From Actinomycetes bacterium (GTDB taxonomy: Bacteria > Actinomycetota > Acidimicrobiia > Acidimicrobiales > Ilumatobacteraceae): a stretch of 64,000 nucleotides of DNA. The notes beneath the pieces were generated by a model. That model was given only the letters and a program-made list of their open reading frames with translations, made no database searches and had not been told where the DNA came from. The position numbers and the translations under genes are program-made. Shown piece after piece: positions 1 through 9,171 of this stretch. The first letter of the stretch is position 1. The number at the start of each line of letters is the position of its first letter. The stretch covers positions 1 through 64,000 of the forward strand of contig JANXUF010000145.1 in NCBI GenBank assembly GCA_025356335.1, written 5' to 3'.

Positions 1-1150
1 CGACGATGCGGCTCATGATGCGTTCCAGCCAGGTGCCGCCCTCGCGGCACGGCACGCATTTGCCGCATGACTCGTGGGCGTAGAAGCGCACGAGCGTCAG
101 CGCTGCAGCGGGGATGTCGGTCGTCTCGTCCATCACCATGATCGCCCCGGAGCCGAGCATCGAACCGGCAGCGCCGACGAGCTTGCCCTCGAACGGCAGG
201 TCGAGCTGATCGGGAAGGAACCACGGTGCGGAACCGCCACCTGGTACGAACGTCTTGAGTTCCTTGTCGTCACGGATGCCGCCGCAGAACTCGTCGCCGT
301 ACAGCAGTTCGCGGAACGTCGTCGTACCGTTGATGATCTCGAACACGCCGGGCCGCTTGACGTGACCCGACACTGCGACCATGCGCGTGCCGGGCGACGT
401 TGCCGTGCCGATCGCCGTATAGGCGGCGACGCCGTTGCTCAGCAACCACGGCAGGTTCGACAGGGTCTCGACGTTGTTGACGATCGTCGGTTTGCCGTAG
501 AGGCCGATGGCCGCCGGAAAGTACGGCGGCTTGAGTCGCGGCATGCCGCGGTTGCCTTCGAGGCTCTCGATCATCGCTGTCTCTTCGCCGACGACGTAGG
601 CACCGGCCCCCCAGTGCAGGACGATGTCCACGGACAGGTCACTGCCGAGAATGTTCTTGCCGATGAAACCGGCGGCATAGGCCTCGTTCAGCGCCGTGGC
701 GACGCGTTCCTGGGCGAGCGCCATCTCGCCGCGGATGTAGAGGAAGCATTGAGACAGGCCGGCTGCATAGCAGGCGATCAGGCAGCCTTCGATGAGCTGA
801 TGCGGATCGCGTTCCATCAGCAGGCGATCCTTGTAGGTACCCGGCTCGCTCTCGTCGCCGTTGACGACGAGATAGCGCGGCCAGACGGCAGCCGGTGTGA
901 GGCCCCATTTCACGCCTGCAGGGAATCCGGCACCGCCACGCCCGAGGACGGTGGAGTCCTTGACGATGCCATGCACGTCCGCGGCTGATTGTGAGAGCGC
1001 CGATCTGAGGCCCTCATAGCCGCCAGTCGCCCGGTACCGCTCGATCGTGTAGCTGTCCTCGAACTTGAAGCGCGAGGTGACGACCATCGGGCGATCGCCC
1101 TCGACGTACCCCGGGGCGTAGGGATATGTGTTGCCGGAGAGCGTGCTCAT
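1..1150 (-). CDS. nuoF: NADH-quinone oxidoreductase subunit F (3' end beyond window)
   Basis: NuoF is the NADH- and FMN-binding flavoprotein of complex I on the cytoplasmic arm. Reading the minus strand from the ATG at 1150 gives 383 uninterrupted codons to the window edge. The FMN loop GRGGAGFPAG and the NADH-site NGDESEPGTYKDR segment are visible, and the Cys-x2-Cys-x2-Cys of the 4Fe-4S site (SCGKCVPCREGG) lies at about residues 361-373. Only the last part of the C-terminal domain is missing, cut by the window. The start codon overlaps the nuoE stop (ATGA), so the two are translationally coupled. It is the last gene seen of the respiratory directon that begins near 11030. Confidence 0.95.
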   Translation of the reverse strand, partial: MSTLSGNTYPYAPGYVEGDRPMVVTSRFKFEDSYTIERYRATGGYEGLRSALSQSAADVHGIVKDSTVLGRGGAGFPAGVKWGLTPAAVWPRYLVVNGDESEPGTYKDRLLMERDPHQLIEGCLIACYAAGLSQCFLYIRGEMALAQERVATALNEAYAAGFIGKNILGSDLSVDIVLHWGAGAYVVGEETAMIESLEGNRGMPRLKPPYFPAAIGLYGKPTIVNNVETLSNLPWLLSNGVAAYTAIGTATSPGTRMVAVSGHVKRPGVFEIINGTTTFRELLYGDEFCGGIRDDKELKTFVPGGGSAPWFLPDQLDLPFEGKLVGAAGSMLGSGAIMVMDETTDIPAAALTLVRFYAHESCGKCVPCREGGTWLERIMSRIV

Positions 1151-1764
1151 TTCGCCTCTTCCTTGACAGCGAGCCACGCAGGAGCCGTCGACACCGTGTC
1201 GGGATCGACAGCGCCGACACCGACGTTGACCGGGATGTGCTGGCGGACCCGGGCGACGGTGCCGTGCGGCGGAATCTCCTCGGTCAGCTTCGCACCCCGG
1301 AGGTCGTCGATCAACTGGTCGATGCCCTCGGTCGTCACGCGGAAGCGGTACCGGTAGTTGACCTGCAGGCATGGCGCTTCGGTGCATGCCGCCTGGCATT
1401 CTGCGTGCTCGAGCGTGATCAGGCCGTCCGGCGTCGTGCTGCCGGCACGAATTCCGAGCTGCTGTTCGGCGTGGTGCATCAGTTCGTGTGCGCCGAGCAG
1501 CGCGCACGACATCGTGCCGCAGATGTTGATGACGTACTTGCCGACCGGCTCCATCTTGAACATCTCGTAGAACGTGCATGTGCCGAGCACTTCAGCGGCG
1601 GTACAACCGACGAGGTCGGCGATGTGGCTCATCGCCTCGTTGGTGACGTAACCGTCCTGCTCCTGTGCGAGATGCAGCAGCGGGATCGTCGCCGACTTCG
1701 GGCGCGGGTAGCGGCCGATGATCTCCCTGGCGATCTTCACGTTCGATTCGGTGAGTCTGGCCAC
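1147..1764 (-). CDS. nuoE: NADH-quinone oxidoreductase subunit E
   Basis: This is the thioredoxin-fold 2Fe-2S subunit of the NADH-input module of complex I, 205 aa. The four ligands follow the NuoE pattern: Cys82 and Cys87 (CGTMSC), then Cys123 and Cys127 (CQAAC). The N-terminal helical bundle (about 1-60) is typical. The C-terminus has a roughly 45-residue extension after the core that looks unstructured. It starts 1 nt after the preceding lipoprotein stop and overlaps nuoF by 4 nt, so it is clearly in the same operon. NuoG would be expected beyond the left edge. Confidence 0.95.
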   Translation of the reverse strand: MARLTESNVKIAREIIGRYPRPKSATIPLLHLAQEQDGYVTNEAMSHIADLVGCTAAEVLGTCTFYEMFKMEPVGKYVINICGTMSCALLGAHELMHHAEQQLGIRAGSTTPDGLITLEHAECQAACTEAPCLQVNYRYRFRVTTEGIDQLIDDLRGAKLTEEIPPHGTVARVRQHIPVNVGVGAVDPDTVSTAPAWLAVKEEAK

Positions 1765-1765
1765 G

Positions 1766-2533
1766 TCAGTTTCCTAGCACTTTGAAGGAGCCGATGAATT
1801 GATGCGCTGCGTCGACGCCACCCGCCAGTCCCGTCTTGAACTCGTACAGCGCTCCGTAGAGCACGGTGCCGCCGAGGACGACACGTCCGAAGACGCGCAC
1901 GGCGTTGCCGCCGTCGGTCCCCTTCGCCTCGAATTCGACGGCCGGGAAGTTCTGGTAGGTCGTCGAAGCCCTCGACACCTCGACGAAACCTGATGTCGAC
2001 ATGATGGCGTCGACGGTCACCTTGAGCACGTTGTCGGGATCAGCCCCTGCGTTGTTGCGGACTGCATAGCTCACGACCTCGACCGCGTTCGTCCCGACCG
2101 CTTGGAAGACATGGGCTTCGGCGCTCGTGGCCGAAGCGGGATTGACGGTCTCTTTCGGCGTGGCGTCGAATGCCGCACTGAACTTTCCGGCATCGGAGGT
2201 GAAGACCGTCCCGGACGCCGGAGCCCCCGAGCCTGCATCGGTCGCTGGAACGGTTTTCGGCGCTTCGGGGACGGTGAAGGCAACGGCCGAAGTTGCCGCT
2301 GTCGTCCTCGCAATCGTTGTCGCCGTCGCTTTCACAGTCGTCGTCTCCGGTGTCGTCTCGTCCGTCACGGCCGTACCGGCGGTCGTGTCTCCGACCGTCG
2401 TGTCGCTGGCGTCCGTGCCGGCGTCGCCGATTGTCGTCGTCGATACCGTCTTCGAGGTCACCGGTGCCGAGGTCGAGCACCCGGCGAGGGCGACGACGAC
2501 GAGTGAACCGATCAGTACGTTGGCGAGCCTCAC
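1766..2533 (-). CDS. Lipoprotein embedded between nuoD and nuoE
   Basis: A 255-aa predicted lipoprotein with signal peptide 1-18 and a lipobox (LAGC, lipidated Cys19). Residues 20-105 are a Thr/Ala-rich linker. Residues about 108-255 form a compact beta-rich domain (begins FTSDAGKFSAAFDATP, ends IGSFKVLGN) that I cannot assign; it faintly recalls Mog1/PsbP-like folds, which is a guess. The start overlaps the nuoD stop (ATGA) and the stop lies 1 nt before nuoE, so it must be translated with complex I. The mature protein should sit on the outer face of the membrane. A structural accessory or assembly role for complex I is inference from position only. Confidence 0.75.
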   Translation of the reverse strand: MRLANVLIGSLVVVALAGCSTSAPVTSKTVSTTTIGDAGTDASDTTVGDTTAGTAVTDETTPETTTVKATATTIARTTAATSAVAFTVPEAPKTVPATDAGSGAPASGTVFTSDAGKFSAAFDATPKETVNPASATSAEAHVFQAVGTNAVEVVSYAVRNNAGADPDNVLKVTVDAIMSTSGFVEVSRASTTYQNFPAVEFEAKGTDGGNAVRVFGRVVLGGTVLYGALYEFKTGLAGGVDAAHQFIGSFKVLGN

Positions 2534-3990
2534 CGATCGACCTCGCCGAGCACCGGGTCGACCGATGAAATCACGGCGATGGCATCAGCGACCAATCCGC
2601 CGCGCATCATGTGCGGCAGACATTGGATGTTGACAAAACTCGGGGCACGCATATGCATCCGGTACGGGGTCGGCGAACCGTCCGATGCGATATAGCAGCC
2701 GATCTCTCCACGAGGACTCTCGATGGCGACATAGACCTCACCCTCTGGGACCTTGAAGCCCTCGGTGAAGATCTTGAAATGGTGAATGAGGGCCTCCATC
2801 GACTCGTCGATGCGCATGCGCGGCGGCGGGGTGATCTTCTTATCCTGGATCCGGTAGTCGCCCGACGGCATCTGATCGAGGATCTGATGGACGATGCGGA
2901 TCGACTCCCGGACCTCGTTGAGGCGGATCGCATAGCGGTCGAAGCAGTCGCCATAGGTGCCGACGATGACATCGAATTCGACGTCCTCATAGCGCAGATA
3001 CGGCATCGAGCGCCGCAGATCCCATGCAACGCCGGTGGAACGCAGCACCGGCCCGGTGGCACCGAGCGCCAGCGCTTCCTGAGCGGTGATGACGCCGACG
3101 CCTTGCAGGCGTTCGCGCCAGATCGGCTGACCGGTCATCAGGATGTCGTATTCCTCGAGCCGCGGCGGGATCAGTTCGAGCAACCGCAGGACGTCGTCGC
3201 GCCAGCCCATCGGCAGGTCGGCGGCGAGCCCGCCGGGACGGATGAAGTTGTGGTTCATCCGCAGGCCGGTGACCTTCTGGAAGAACCGCAATACCTCTTC
3301 GCGTTCACGCCAGCCGTAGATCATCATCGAGACGGCACCGATGTCCATGCCGTTGGTGGCGAGGAACAGCAGGTGACTCGACATGCGATTCAGTTCCGAC
3401 AACAGCATGCGCATCCACACCGCACGCGCCGGGATGTCTCCGTCGATACCGAGCAGTTTCTCGACGGCAAGACTGAAGACGAGTTCGTTGTTCAGCGGGC
3501 TCACGTAGTCCATGCGCGTGACGTTCGTGCCGCCCTGAATGAACGTCAGCGCTTCCGCCTGTTTTTCCATGCCTGTATGGAGATAGCCGATGATCGGTTT
3601 GCAGCGCAGGATCGTCTCGCCCTGCAGTTCGAGCATCAGGCGCAGGACCCCGTGGGTGCTCGGATGAGCGGGACCCATGTTGATGATCATCGTCTGATCT
3701 TCGTCGGGAAGGTCCGTCTGGTTGGACGACAGTTTCGCGGCTTCTGCCTCGCTCATGCGAAGGACTGCCCCGACCTCGCGCATCAGTTCACGAGCCGTCA
3801 ATTCGCTACGCGGTTTCAGGCCCTGCGCAGGATCACTGCCGGCTTCGATCGTGGCGACGATGCCGGTCGACAGCGTCGAGCTCGGAGCGACTGCGGCCGC
3901 TTCGGGATGTTCGAGCGCGTCTTCGTCGACGGTATCGAGTTCGACGCCGGAGGAGGGTCTGCGGGATTTCGGTGTCAGAACCTTGCTCAT
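2530..3990 (-). CDS. nuoD: NADH-quinone oxidoreductase subunit D
   Basis: NuoD is the 49-kDa quinone-site subunit of complex I, related to the NiFe hydrogenase large subunit. The conserved core starts with MGPAHPSTHGVLR at about residue 104 and ends with the usual GGLVADAIAVISSVDPVLGEVDR-type terminus. At 486 aa it is longer than common NuoD (about 400-440) because of a roughly 95-residue, Ala/Glu/Ser-rich N-terminal extension. The extension keeps an open frame back to an ATG 1 nt downstream of nuoC, which supports the long start, although an internal ATG near residue 70 could also serve. NuoC and NuoD are separate here, not fused. Confidence 0.95.
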   Translation of the reverse strand: MSKVLTPKSRRPSSGVELDTVDEDALEHPEAAAVAPSSTLSTGIVATIEAGSDPAQGLKPRSELTARELMREVGAVLRMSEAEAAKLSSNQTDLPDEDQTMIINMGPAHPSTHGVLRLMLELQGETILRCKPIIGYLHTGMEKQAEALTFIQGGTNVTRMDYVSPLNNELVFSLAVEKLLGIDGDIPARAVWMRMLLSELNRMSSHLLFLATNGMDIGAVSMMIYGWREREEVLRFFQKVTGLRMNHNFIRPGGLAADLPMGWRDDVLRLLELIPPRLEEYDILMTGQPIWRERLQGVGVITAQEALALGATGPVLRSTGVAWDLRRSMPYLRYEDVEFDVIVGTYGDCFDRYAIRLNEVRESIRIVHQILDQMPSGDYRIQDKKITPPPRMRIDESMEALIHHFKIFTEGFKVPEGEVYVAIESPRGEIGCYIASDGSPTPYRMHMRAPSFVNIQCLPHMMRGGLVADAIAVISSVDPVLGEVDR

Positions 3991-3991
3991 G

Positions 3992-4459
3992 TCAACTGAC
4001 TCCCTTGAACTGCACGGGGATGCGACCGATTTCGTAGTCCTTACGCAGCGGGTGTCCGTCCCAGTCCTCCGGCATCAGGATGCGGGTCAGGTCAGGGTGC
4101 CCTTCGAAGGCGATACCGAACATGTCGTACGCTTCGCGCTCCATGGCTTCGGTGCCCGGCCAGAGATCGAACAGCGACGGGAGTACGGGATCTGCGGCCG
4201 GCACCTCGACGCGGACGCGCAGGCGCTCGTGGCGGGCGATCGACAGCAGGTTGACGGCGACTTCGAAGCGTTCGGCGGTGACACCGGCGGGAACCGCACG
4301 CTGCGGAAAGTCGAGATAGTCGACGGCGCAGAGATCGGAACACGTCGTGAAGGTGTCGTCGAGCAACGCCTTCATCAGTTTCAGATACGTGGACGGTGTG
4401 GCGAAAACGGTCGCCTGACCGCGCGAATCACCAGTGATGTATCCGTCGGTCGCAGCCAT
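3992..4459 (-). CDS. nuoC: NADH-quinone oxidoreductase subunit C
   Basis: The 30-kDa subunit of complex I, 155 aa. The signature EREAYDMFGIAFEGHP and the following PEDWDGHPLRKDY are present near the C-terminus. It is a peripheral-arm subunit that packs against NuoD and carries no cofactor. It lies 3 nt after nuoB and 1 nt before nuoD, so the genes are co-translated. The length is near the short end for the family, but both signature blocks are intact. Confidence 0.95.
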   Translation of the reverse strand: MAATDGYITGDSRGQATVFATPSTYLKLMKALLDDTFTTCSDLCAVDYLDFPQRAVPAGVTAERFEVAVNLLSIARHERLRVRVEVPAADPVLPSLFDLWPGTEAMEREAYDMFGIAFEGHPDLTRILMPEDWDGHPLRKDYEIGRIPVQFKGVS

Positions 4460-4462
4460 TGC

Positions 4463-5050
4463 TCACCGAACCCCGAGGGCGACGGGGACGGGACGCGCGG
4501 CGACGGGGGCTTCACCGATCTCGATTTCCGCACCTCGTCCGGTTTCGGAACGGCGGCGCAGTAGTTCACCTGTTTCGATCTTGGTGTGCAGCGTCTCGAT
4601 GGCATGGATCAACGTTTCCGGCGTCGGAGGGCAGCCCGGCGCGTAGACGTCGACGGGGACGACCTGGTCGACACCCTGGACGATCGCATAGTTGTTGAAC
4701 ATGCCGCCAGTCGATGCGCAGACACCCATCGAGATGACCCACTTCGGTTCCATCATCTGGTCGTAGACCTGACGGAGCACCGGCGCCATCTTCTGGCTGA
4801 CCCGACCAGCGACGATCATGATGTCGGCCTGACGCGGCGAGGCACGGAAGACCTCCATACCGAAGCGCGAGAGGTCGTAGTGGGCGCCGCCGGCACCCAT
4901 CATCTCGATGGCGCAGCAGGCGAGGCCGAACGATGCCGGCCATGACGAACGGGCGCGGGCCCAGTTGATCAGGCTTTCGATCTTGGAGGTGATGGCGTTG
5001 TCGGGGATGCCACCGAGCCCGTCGTCGAGGATTCCTTGCACCAAGCTCAT
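4463..5050 (-). CDS. nuoB: NADH-quinone oxidoreductase subunit B
   Basis: The PSST subunit that holds cluster N2, the last iron-sulfur centre before quinone. All four ligands are visible: tandem Cys45-Cys46 (LACCAIEMM), Cys111 (GVCASTGG) and Cys140 (APGCPP). 195 aa, of which the last 25 or so residues ([12 protein letters not shown] onwards) form a poorly conserved tail. The start ATG overlaps the nuoA stop (ATGA). Standard nuoA-B-C-D order. Confidence 0.97.
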   Translation of the reverse strand: MSLVQGILDDGLGGIPDNAITSKIESLINWARARSSWPASFGLACCAIEMMGAGGAHYDLSRFGMEVFRASPRQADIMIVAGRVSQKMAPVLRQVYDQMMEPKWVISMGVCASTGGMFNNYAIVQGVDQVVPVDVYAPGCPPTPETLIHAIETLHTKIETGELLRRRSETGRGAEIEIGEAPVAARPVPVALGVR

Positions 5051-5553
5051 GCAGCCACCTCGGTTCGCGTCGGATCCTCCGACGGCCGGCCTTCCAAGCC
5101 GACGCGGCGAATCGTACTGCGAACGGTGCGCTCTGCCGAAACGGCGCTCTCGTCGATGTCGAACCGTCTCGCTGCCTGCAGCGGACCCCAGTCGAGTGCC
5201 CCGCGGGCCACGACGTAGACGAAGGCGAGGAAGAAGACAGCCGAGAAGGCGATCATCTCCCAGAACGCATACCCACCGAGCCCACCGACGGTGTCGTGGG
5301 TGATGGCGTTCACGGCGTACGGATAGAGGAAGATGATTTCGATGTCGAACATCACGAACAGCATGGCAACGATGTAGAAGCTGACCGGGAAGCGTTCCGG
5401 TGGTTCACGCGACGGAACGATGCCGCATTCGTACGGTGCCTCTTTGGCGGCCGACGGACGACGTGGTGCCAGCAACCACGATGCTCCGCGGCTGAGCGCG
5501 CCGAAGAGCGTGGCGAGAATCAGCAGGAGAACGATCGGGAAATACTGGGACAT
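5047..5553 (-). CDS. nuoA: NADH-quinone oxidoreductase subunit A
   Basis: A small membrane subunit of complex I with three TM helices (about 5-27, 57-77 and 93-115 of the protein starting MSQYFPIV) and the loop motif [20 protein letters not shown]. The open frame extends to 5619, but I place the start at the ATG at 5553. It follows a GGAG by 9 nt and lies 4 nt after the previous stop, whereas the longer form would overlap the upstream gene by 60 nt. The protein is then 168 aa, with a hydrophilic C-terminal tail longer than in E. coli. Confidence 0.93.
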   Translation of the reverse strand: MSQYFPIVLLLILATLFGALSRGASWLLAPRRPSAAKEAPYECGIVPSREPPERFPVSFYIVAMLFVMFDIEIIFLYPYAVNAITHDTVGGLGGYAFWEMIAFSAVFFLAFVYVVARGALDWGPLQAARRFDIDESAVSAERTVRSTIRRVGLEGRPSEDPTRTEVAA

Positions 5554-5557
5554 GTCG

Positions 5558-6361
5558 TCAGACTCCGGCCGTTGCCTTTTCGAGCTCGCCGTGGACGTGT
5601 TCGGTGAACACGCGGTCACGACGGTGCAACATGATGCACAGCATCAGGAAGATGATCGTCCCGCCGATGGTCAGCGACCGCCCATTCTCGCGGATGCCGC
5701 CAGGATCGCGCTTCATGATGACGTAGCGCTTCGGCTGGTTCGGATCGGGAATCGCCTTCGCCGGTGCTCGACCGGGCTCGGCGATCTGCGACAGCACGCC
5801 CTGCACTTCGACCAGCGAGTAGTGATCCGAATGGAAGAAGGCAACGAAGTCGAGTTGCTTCTTGCCGAAGATCAGCGGATATTTGGCGCCGCCTTTTTCG
5901 TAGACATTGAGCACCACGTACTGGCCGGTCGTGAAGACCTTGGCGCTCTCGAGGATCGCCGAAGCTGCTGAGGACGCCTGCCCGTAGTTCGATGCCGACG
6001 TGTCCGTCTGCCGCCAGCCTTCTGCAAGCAACTCGGTCGTGTTTTTCACGCCGTCGGTGCCGACGTCCTTCTTGATGACGCCAGATTCGTGGAGGTTGCC
6101 GTCGATCGAGATCTCGCCGGCGTTCTTCCACGACGGGGCAGGACCCTTGAGACCGATGGCGTAGATCCACCATGCCAGGCCCATGATCGCCAGCCAGCCG
6201 GCGAGCGCCGTGACGGCGATCAGGAACCCCAGTCGCGCGCCGAGGTTGGTGCCGAGCAGCAGGTAGACGCTGCCACACAACACCACGAAGCCGATGAGCA
6301 CGACGATGACGCCGCGGATCTCCGGCTGCCAGGTGATGGCAAGAATCGTTGCAAATGTCAT
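5558..6361 (-). CDS. Membrane protein between cytochrome c and nuoA, unknown
   Basis: I do not recognise this 267-aa protein. It has two TM segments near the N-terminus (about 17-37 and 46-68), a large soluble domain of about 165 residues with mixed Thr/Ser/Asp composition and a basic stretch (PNQPKRYVIMKRD), and a third TM near 232-248 followed by a charged tail. There are no Cys pairs, CxxCH or His clusters, so a cofactor-binding role is not evident. It starts 3 nt after the di-heme cytochrome gene and ends 4 nt before nuoA. It therefore bridges the bc-complex and complex I halves of the directon and may be a structural or assembly partner of either; that is inference. Confidence 0.8.
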   Translation of the reverse strand: MTFATILAITWQPEIRGVIVVLIGFVVLCGSVYLLLGTNLGARLGFLIAVTALAGWLAIMGLAWWIYAIGLKGPAPSWKNAGEISIDGNLHESGVIKKDVGTDGVKNTTELLAEGWRQTDTSASNYGQASSAASAILESAKVFTTGQYVVLNVYEKGGAKYPLIFGKKQLDFVAFFHSDHYSLVEVQGVLSQIAEPGRAPAKAIPDPNQPKRYVIMKRDPGGIRENGRSLTIGGTIIFLMLCIMLHRRDRVFTEHVHGELEKATAGV

Positions 6362-6364
6362 TGC

Positions 6365-7480
6365 TCAGAGGCTCCGTACGTACTCGGTGATGGCTTTGAG
6401 CTGCTCTTGTGTCAGCAGATGGCCGAAGGCCGGCATGCGACCACTGCCCTGACCTTGGATCCCGTACCGCTGGCCGAGCTTCGAGCCGGCGGTGATGAAG
6501 GCGATCTGGTCTTGGACATTGGCGAAGTGCAGCACCGTCGAAGCGTTCGTCAGGTTCGGCCCGAGCGCACCGACACCCGGCGAGGAAGGATCACCCCACG
6601 ACCAACCCTTGGTGTGGCAACGTGCGCACGAGTAGGCCCCGGAGTCGAGCGACAGGTTGAACAGCGCCTCCCCCTCGGTGATCGGTTTGCCGGCAGCGGT
6701 CGCGACATCCATCGCCGCTTTGACCGAGGTCTTGATGTCGGCCTGCTTCGTGTCAGGGAGTTGGCCACCATCGCAGACCGCCGGGTCGGTGCCGCCATCG
6801 GCGAGCGAGCGGATGTCGAATGACTGCGCGGTCGCCGAGGCGCAGCCGATCGGTTGGATCTGGATCGTCTTGAGGTACTCGATCAGCGTCGTGATCTGCT
6901 GATCGTTCATCGGGCCACCACCGTCGACACCCCAAGGCGACATCGGCGAGAAGGCACGTCCGTAGACGAGGATGAAGCGAACCTCGTCCGAGCTGAAGCG
7001 GTACAGCACCGTGTTCAACGCCGGCGCATTCCACACGACCGACTTCGACTGGCCGGTGTTCGGGTCGATCAAGGTGTACGGAGCGCTGCCACCAGTCGCC
7101 TTCATCCCTCCGTGACATCCGGCACAGTTGAATCCGCCGGCGGCCGTTGCTGCGAACAGCTGCGAACCCCAGTTCTGGAGGCGATTCTCGCTGTTGACGA
7201 CAGCACCGGATTGCCTGGCCGGCTCGAGTACCCAGTAGATCGGCAGCATGACGGCGATCATGAAAAGGAACAGCACACCGAGGATCTGCACCCGTTCGAG
7301 GCGCGGGCCTTCGAGTTGCTCGTCGTCGAGGTATTCCTTGCGGTTGGCAGCGAGTTCGACCTCGGCACCGATCTCCGCCTTGTTGCTGAAGATGTTGAAG
7401 ATGGCATATGTCAGGTACCCGACGACCAGCAGGACGAAGAGAATGACGGCAACACTCGTTGTTGAAACGACAGCAAGCAT
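6365..7480 (-). CDS. Membrane-anchored di-heme cytochrome c of the bc complex
   Basis: A 371-aa protein with two N-terminal TM helices (about 7-31 and 66-85) and two c-type heme sites, CAGCH at 119-123 and CARCH at 285-289. Candidate axial methionines lie in FSPMSPWG for the first heme and GRMPAFGHLL (Met349) for the second. It should carry electrons from the Rieske protein on the outer face, in the place of cytochrome f or c1, as QcrC does in actinobacteria. It sits 5 nt after the Rieske gene. The linker between the hemes contains a Cys pair (Cys in IGCAS and AVCDGG) that may form a disulfide. Function is inferred from hemes and neighbours. Confidence 0.88.
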   Translation of the reverse strand: MLAVVSTTSVAVILFVLLVVGYLTYAIFNIFSNKAEIGAEVELAANRKEYLDDEQLEGPRLERVQILGVLFLFMIAVMLPIYWVLEPARQSGAVVNSENRLQNWGSQLFAATAAGGFNCAGCHGGMKATGGSAPYTLIDPNTGQSKSVVWNAPALNTVLYRFSSDEVRFILVYGRAFSPMSPWGVDGGGPMNDQQITTLIEYLKTIQIQPIGCASATAQSFDIRSLADGGTDPAVCDGGQLPDTKQADIKTSVKAAMDVATAAGKPITEGEALFNLSLDSGAYSCARCHTKGWSWGDPSSPGVGALGPNLTNASTVLHFANVQDQIAFITAGSKLGQRYGIQGQGSGRMPAFGHLLTQEQLKAITEYVRSL

Positions 7481-7485
7481 GTGAG

Positions 7486-8355
7486 TTATTTACCTCCGAC
7501 GCAGTGCGGACCTTCTGCTTCTTGACCGGTCGTATTGGTACCGATCGGCGGACCGAGTACGACGATCGACGTATCGACGGTCACGTTGTCGGCGACGATG
7601 GACACGCCGAAGCGGTCCATGCCGCGTGGCGCCGGACCAGCCTTCTTCTCGCCGACCCTGTTGTACTGCGAACCGTGGCACGGGCATTCGAACCACTGCG
7701 ACGACGGGCAGTTCGGAACGCGGCAACCGAGGTGCGGGCATTTCTGGTAGAGCGCGTTGATGCCGTTCGTCTGGCCGCTGAGTACGGCTGGCGCAGCAGC
7801 GTAGGCCTTCGAGGCTTTCGGGAGTGCGTCTTTCGGGTACGCCGTGATCCATGTGCGAGCAGCAGGGAAGTAGTAGAAGCCGCCGTTGGCGGTGATGCTG
7901 CTGACGATGTCTTCGAGCTTGCCGACGGCGACCTTCGAACCGAAGCCTCCACCCTTTTTCGGGTAGAGGAAGGCGAGGCAGGCGCCACCGAAGCTGGCGA
8001 GCGAGATACCCATCAGCGACACCATCGACACGTTGAGGAAGTGGCGACGCGTTGCGCCGATGACTTCCGGATCGGGTGCGACCCACGGCACGGGTGCCAC
8101 GTTGCCGACCGGGGTGATCGCCGTCCCCGCGCTAGTGCGGGCATCTGCTGCAGCCTGCTCGACCTCTTTGGACGAGCTGGCGATGGTGTCGAGTTGCGTA
8201 CCGGCGCTGACGCCCTGCTTGTCGCGCTGGCGTGTTTCACGGGTGAGTGCGCCGGCCCCGCGGACGTCGCGGCCACGGCCGATGGTGATTGCAGCTAACG
8301 CACCGAGCACGACTACGGCTGCGATGACGATGGCAATGATTGCTCCAGAACTCAT
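7486..8355 (-). CDS. qcrA: Rieske 2Fe-2S protein of a b6f/bc complex
   Basis: Quinol-oxidising iron-sulfur subunit. The Rieske boxes are CPHLGC (Cys206, His208; disulfide Cys211) and CPCHGSQYN (Cys224, His227; disulfide Cys226), followed by a GPAPRG loop. This is closer to the b6f/Firmicutes style than to the mitochondrial one. 289 aa, with one TM at the extreme N-terminus (about 5-25), a 75-residue linker, and a second TM at about 107-131 just before the Rieske fold. That is more membrane anchoring than the usual single helix. It has a stop codon 5 nt before the di-heme cytochrome start and is in the same operon. Confidence 0.95.
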   Translation of the reverse strand: MSSGAIIAIVIAAVVVLGALAAITIGRGRDVRGAGALTRETRQRDKQGVSAGTQLDTIASSSKEVEQAAADARTSAGTAITPVGNVAPVPWVAPDPEVIGATRRHFLNVSMVSLMGISLASFGGACLAFLYPKKGGGFGSKVAVGKLEDIVSSITANGGFYYFPAARTWITAYPKDALPKASKAYAAAPAVLSGQTNGINALYQKCPHLGCRVPNCPSSQWFECPCHGSQYNRVGEKKAGPAPRGMDRFGVSIVADNVTVDTSIVVLGPPIGTNTTGQEAEGPHCVGGK

Positions 8356-8385
8356 ATCATTACTCCTCTCTCAATCAGCGTCGCA

Positions 8386-9171
8386 TCACAGGTCGAAGAA
8401 CAGGCCGTCTCGCCACGGGAAGGTGAAGTTGAAGCCCTCACCGCGGAAGAAGGTGCCGATCATGACGAGGACGGCCCAGAACATCAAGAAGACGGTGAAG
8501 ATCGAAATCGCGAACTTGCGGTCCTCCGGCTTGTTGCTCGGGTTCTTGTCGACGTAGGGGGCGAGCATCAGGCCGAAGAGACCCATGCCTGGGATGGTGA
8601 CGCCGGCGACCATCGGGTGGAACATCGTCAGCAGTTCCTGCAGACCGAGGAAGTACCACGGCGCCTTCGACGGGTTCGGTGTCTTGTTGATGTTTGCCAA
8701 CTGCTGCAGCGGGGCGTTGACGAAAATCGAGAAGATCGTGATGAATGCAGTCAGCGCAAGTGCGGAGACGAATTCGGCGGCGATCAGGTGCGGCCACGTG
8801 TGCACCTTGTCGATGGGGGAGGCTTTGACCTCCTGGATCGATCCCGATTTGACGACGGTGAGCAGGCGCTGGGTGTGTCCGCCCGGACCTGCTCCGACGG
8901 GGATGCCGCCGGTGCCCGTCGGCGCGGCGATGATCGATGTCGTCGGCCGCTCGGCGACGGCAACGCCACCACCGCCCGATGACGCTGCTTCTTCTCCGCC
9001 TTCCTGGCGTGCCTTGGCGGCACGGCTGCGCTCGAGCAGCGCCGCGGGAATGCGCGAGTCGGTCGGTGCTGCTGCGGCGGGTGCCGGAACAGCGGCTTCT
9101 TCTGATTCTGCTGCGGCCTTCTGCCGTGCGGCTTCGGCCCGCTTGCGCAGGTGTTCAGGAATCTCTGTCAT
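8386..9171 (-). CDS. Cytochrome b C-terminal half (subunit IV-like)
   Basis: This is the subunit IV (PetD-like) half of a split cytochrome b. The block NKTPNPSKAPWYFLGLQELL is the hallmark of this domain, with the quinol-site region just before three TM helices (about 128-150, 185-207 and 236-257). 261 aa, of which the first 120 form a low-complexity Ala/Glu-rich extension. That extension begins TEIPEHLRKRAEAARQK and repeats the theme at residues 40-57 (RIPAALLERSRAAKARQ). A GGAGG lies 8 nt before the ATG. It is separated from cytochrome b6 by 127 nt, and the split is natural for b6f-type complexes, not a frameshift. Confidence 0.93.
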   Translation of the reverse strand: MTEIPEHLRKRAEAARQKAAAESEEAAVPAPAAAAPTDSRIPAALLERSRAAKARQEGGEEAASSGGGGVAVAERPTTSIIAAPTGTGGIPVGAGPGGHTQRLLTVVKSGSIQEVKASPIDKVHTWPHLIAAEFVSALALTAFITIFSIFVNAPLQQLANINKTPNPSKAPWYFLGLQELLTMFHPMVAGVTIPGMGLFGLMLAPYVDKNPSNKPEDRKFAISIFTVFLMFWAVLVMIGTFFRGEGFNFTFPWRDGLFFDL

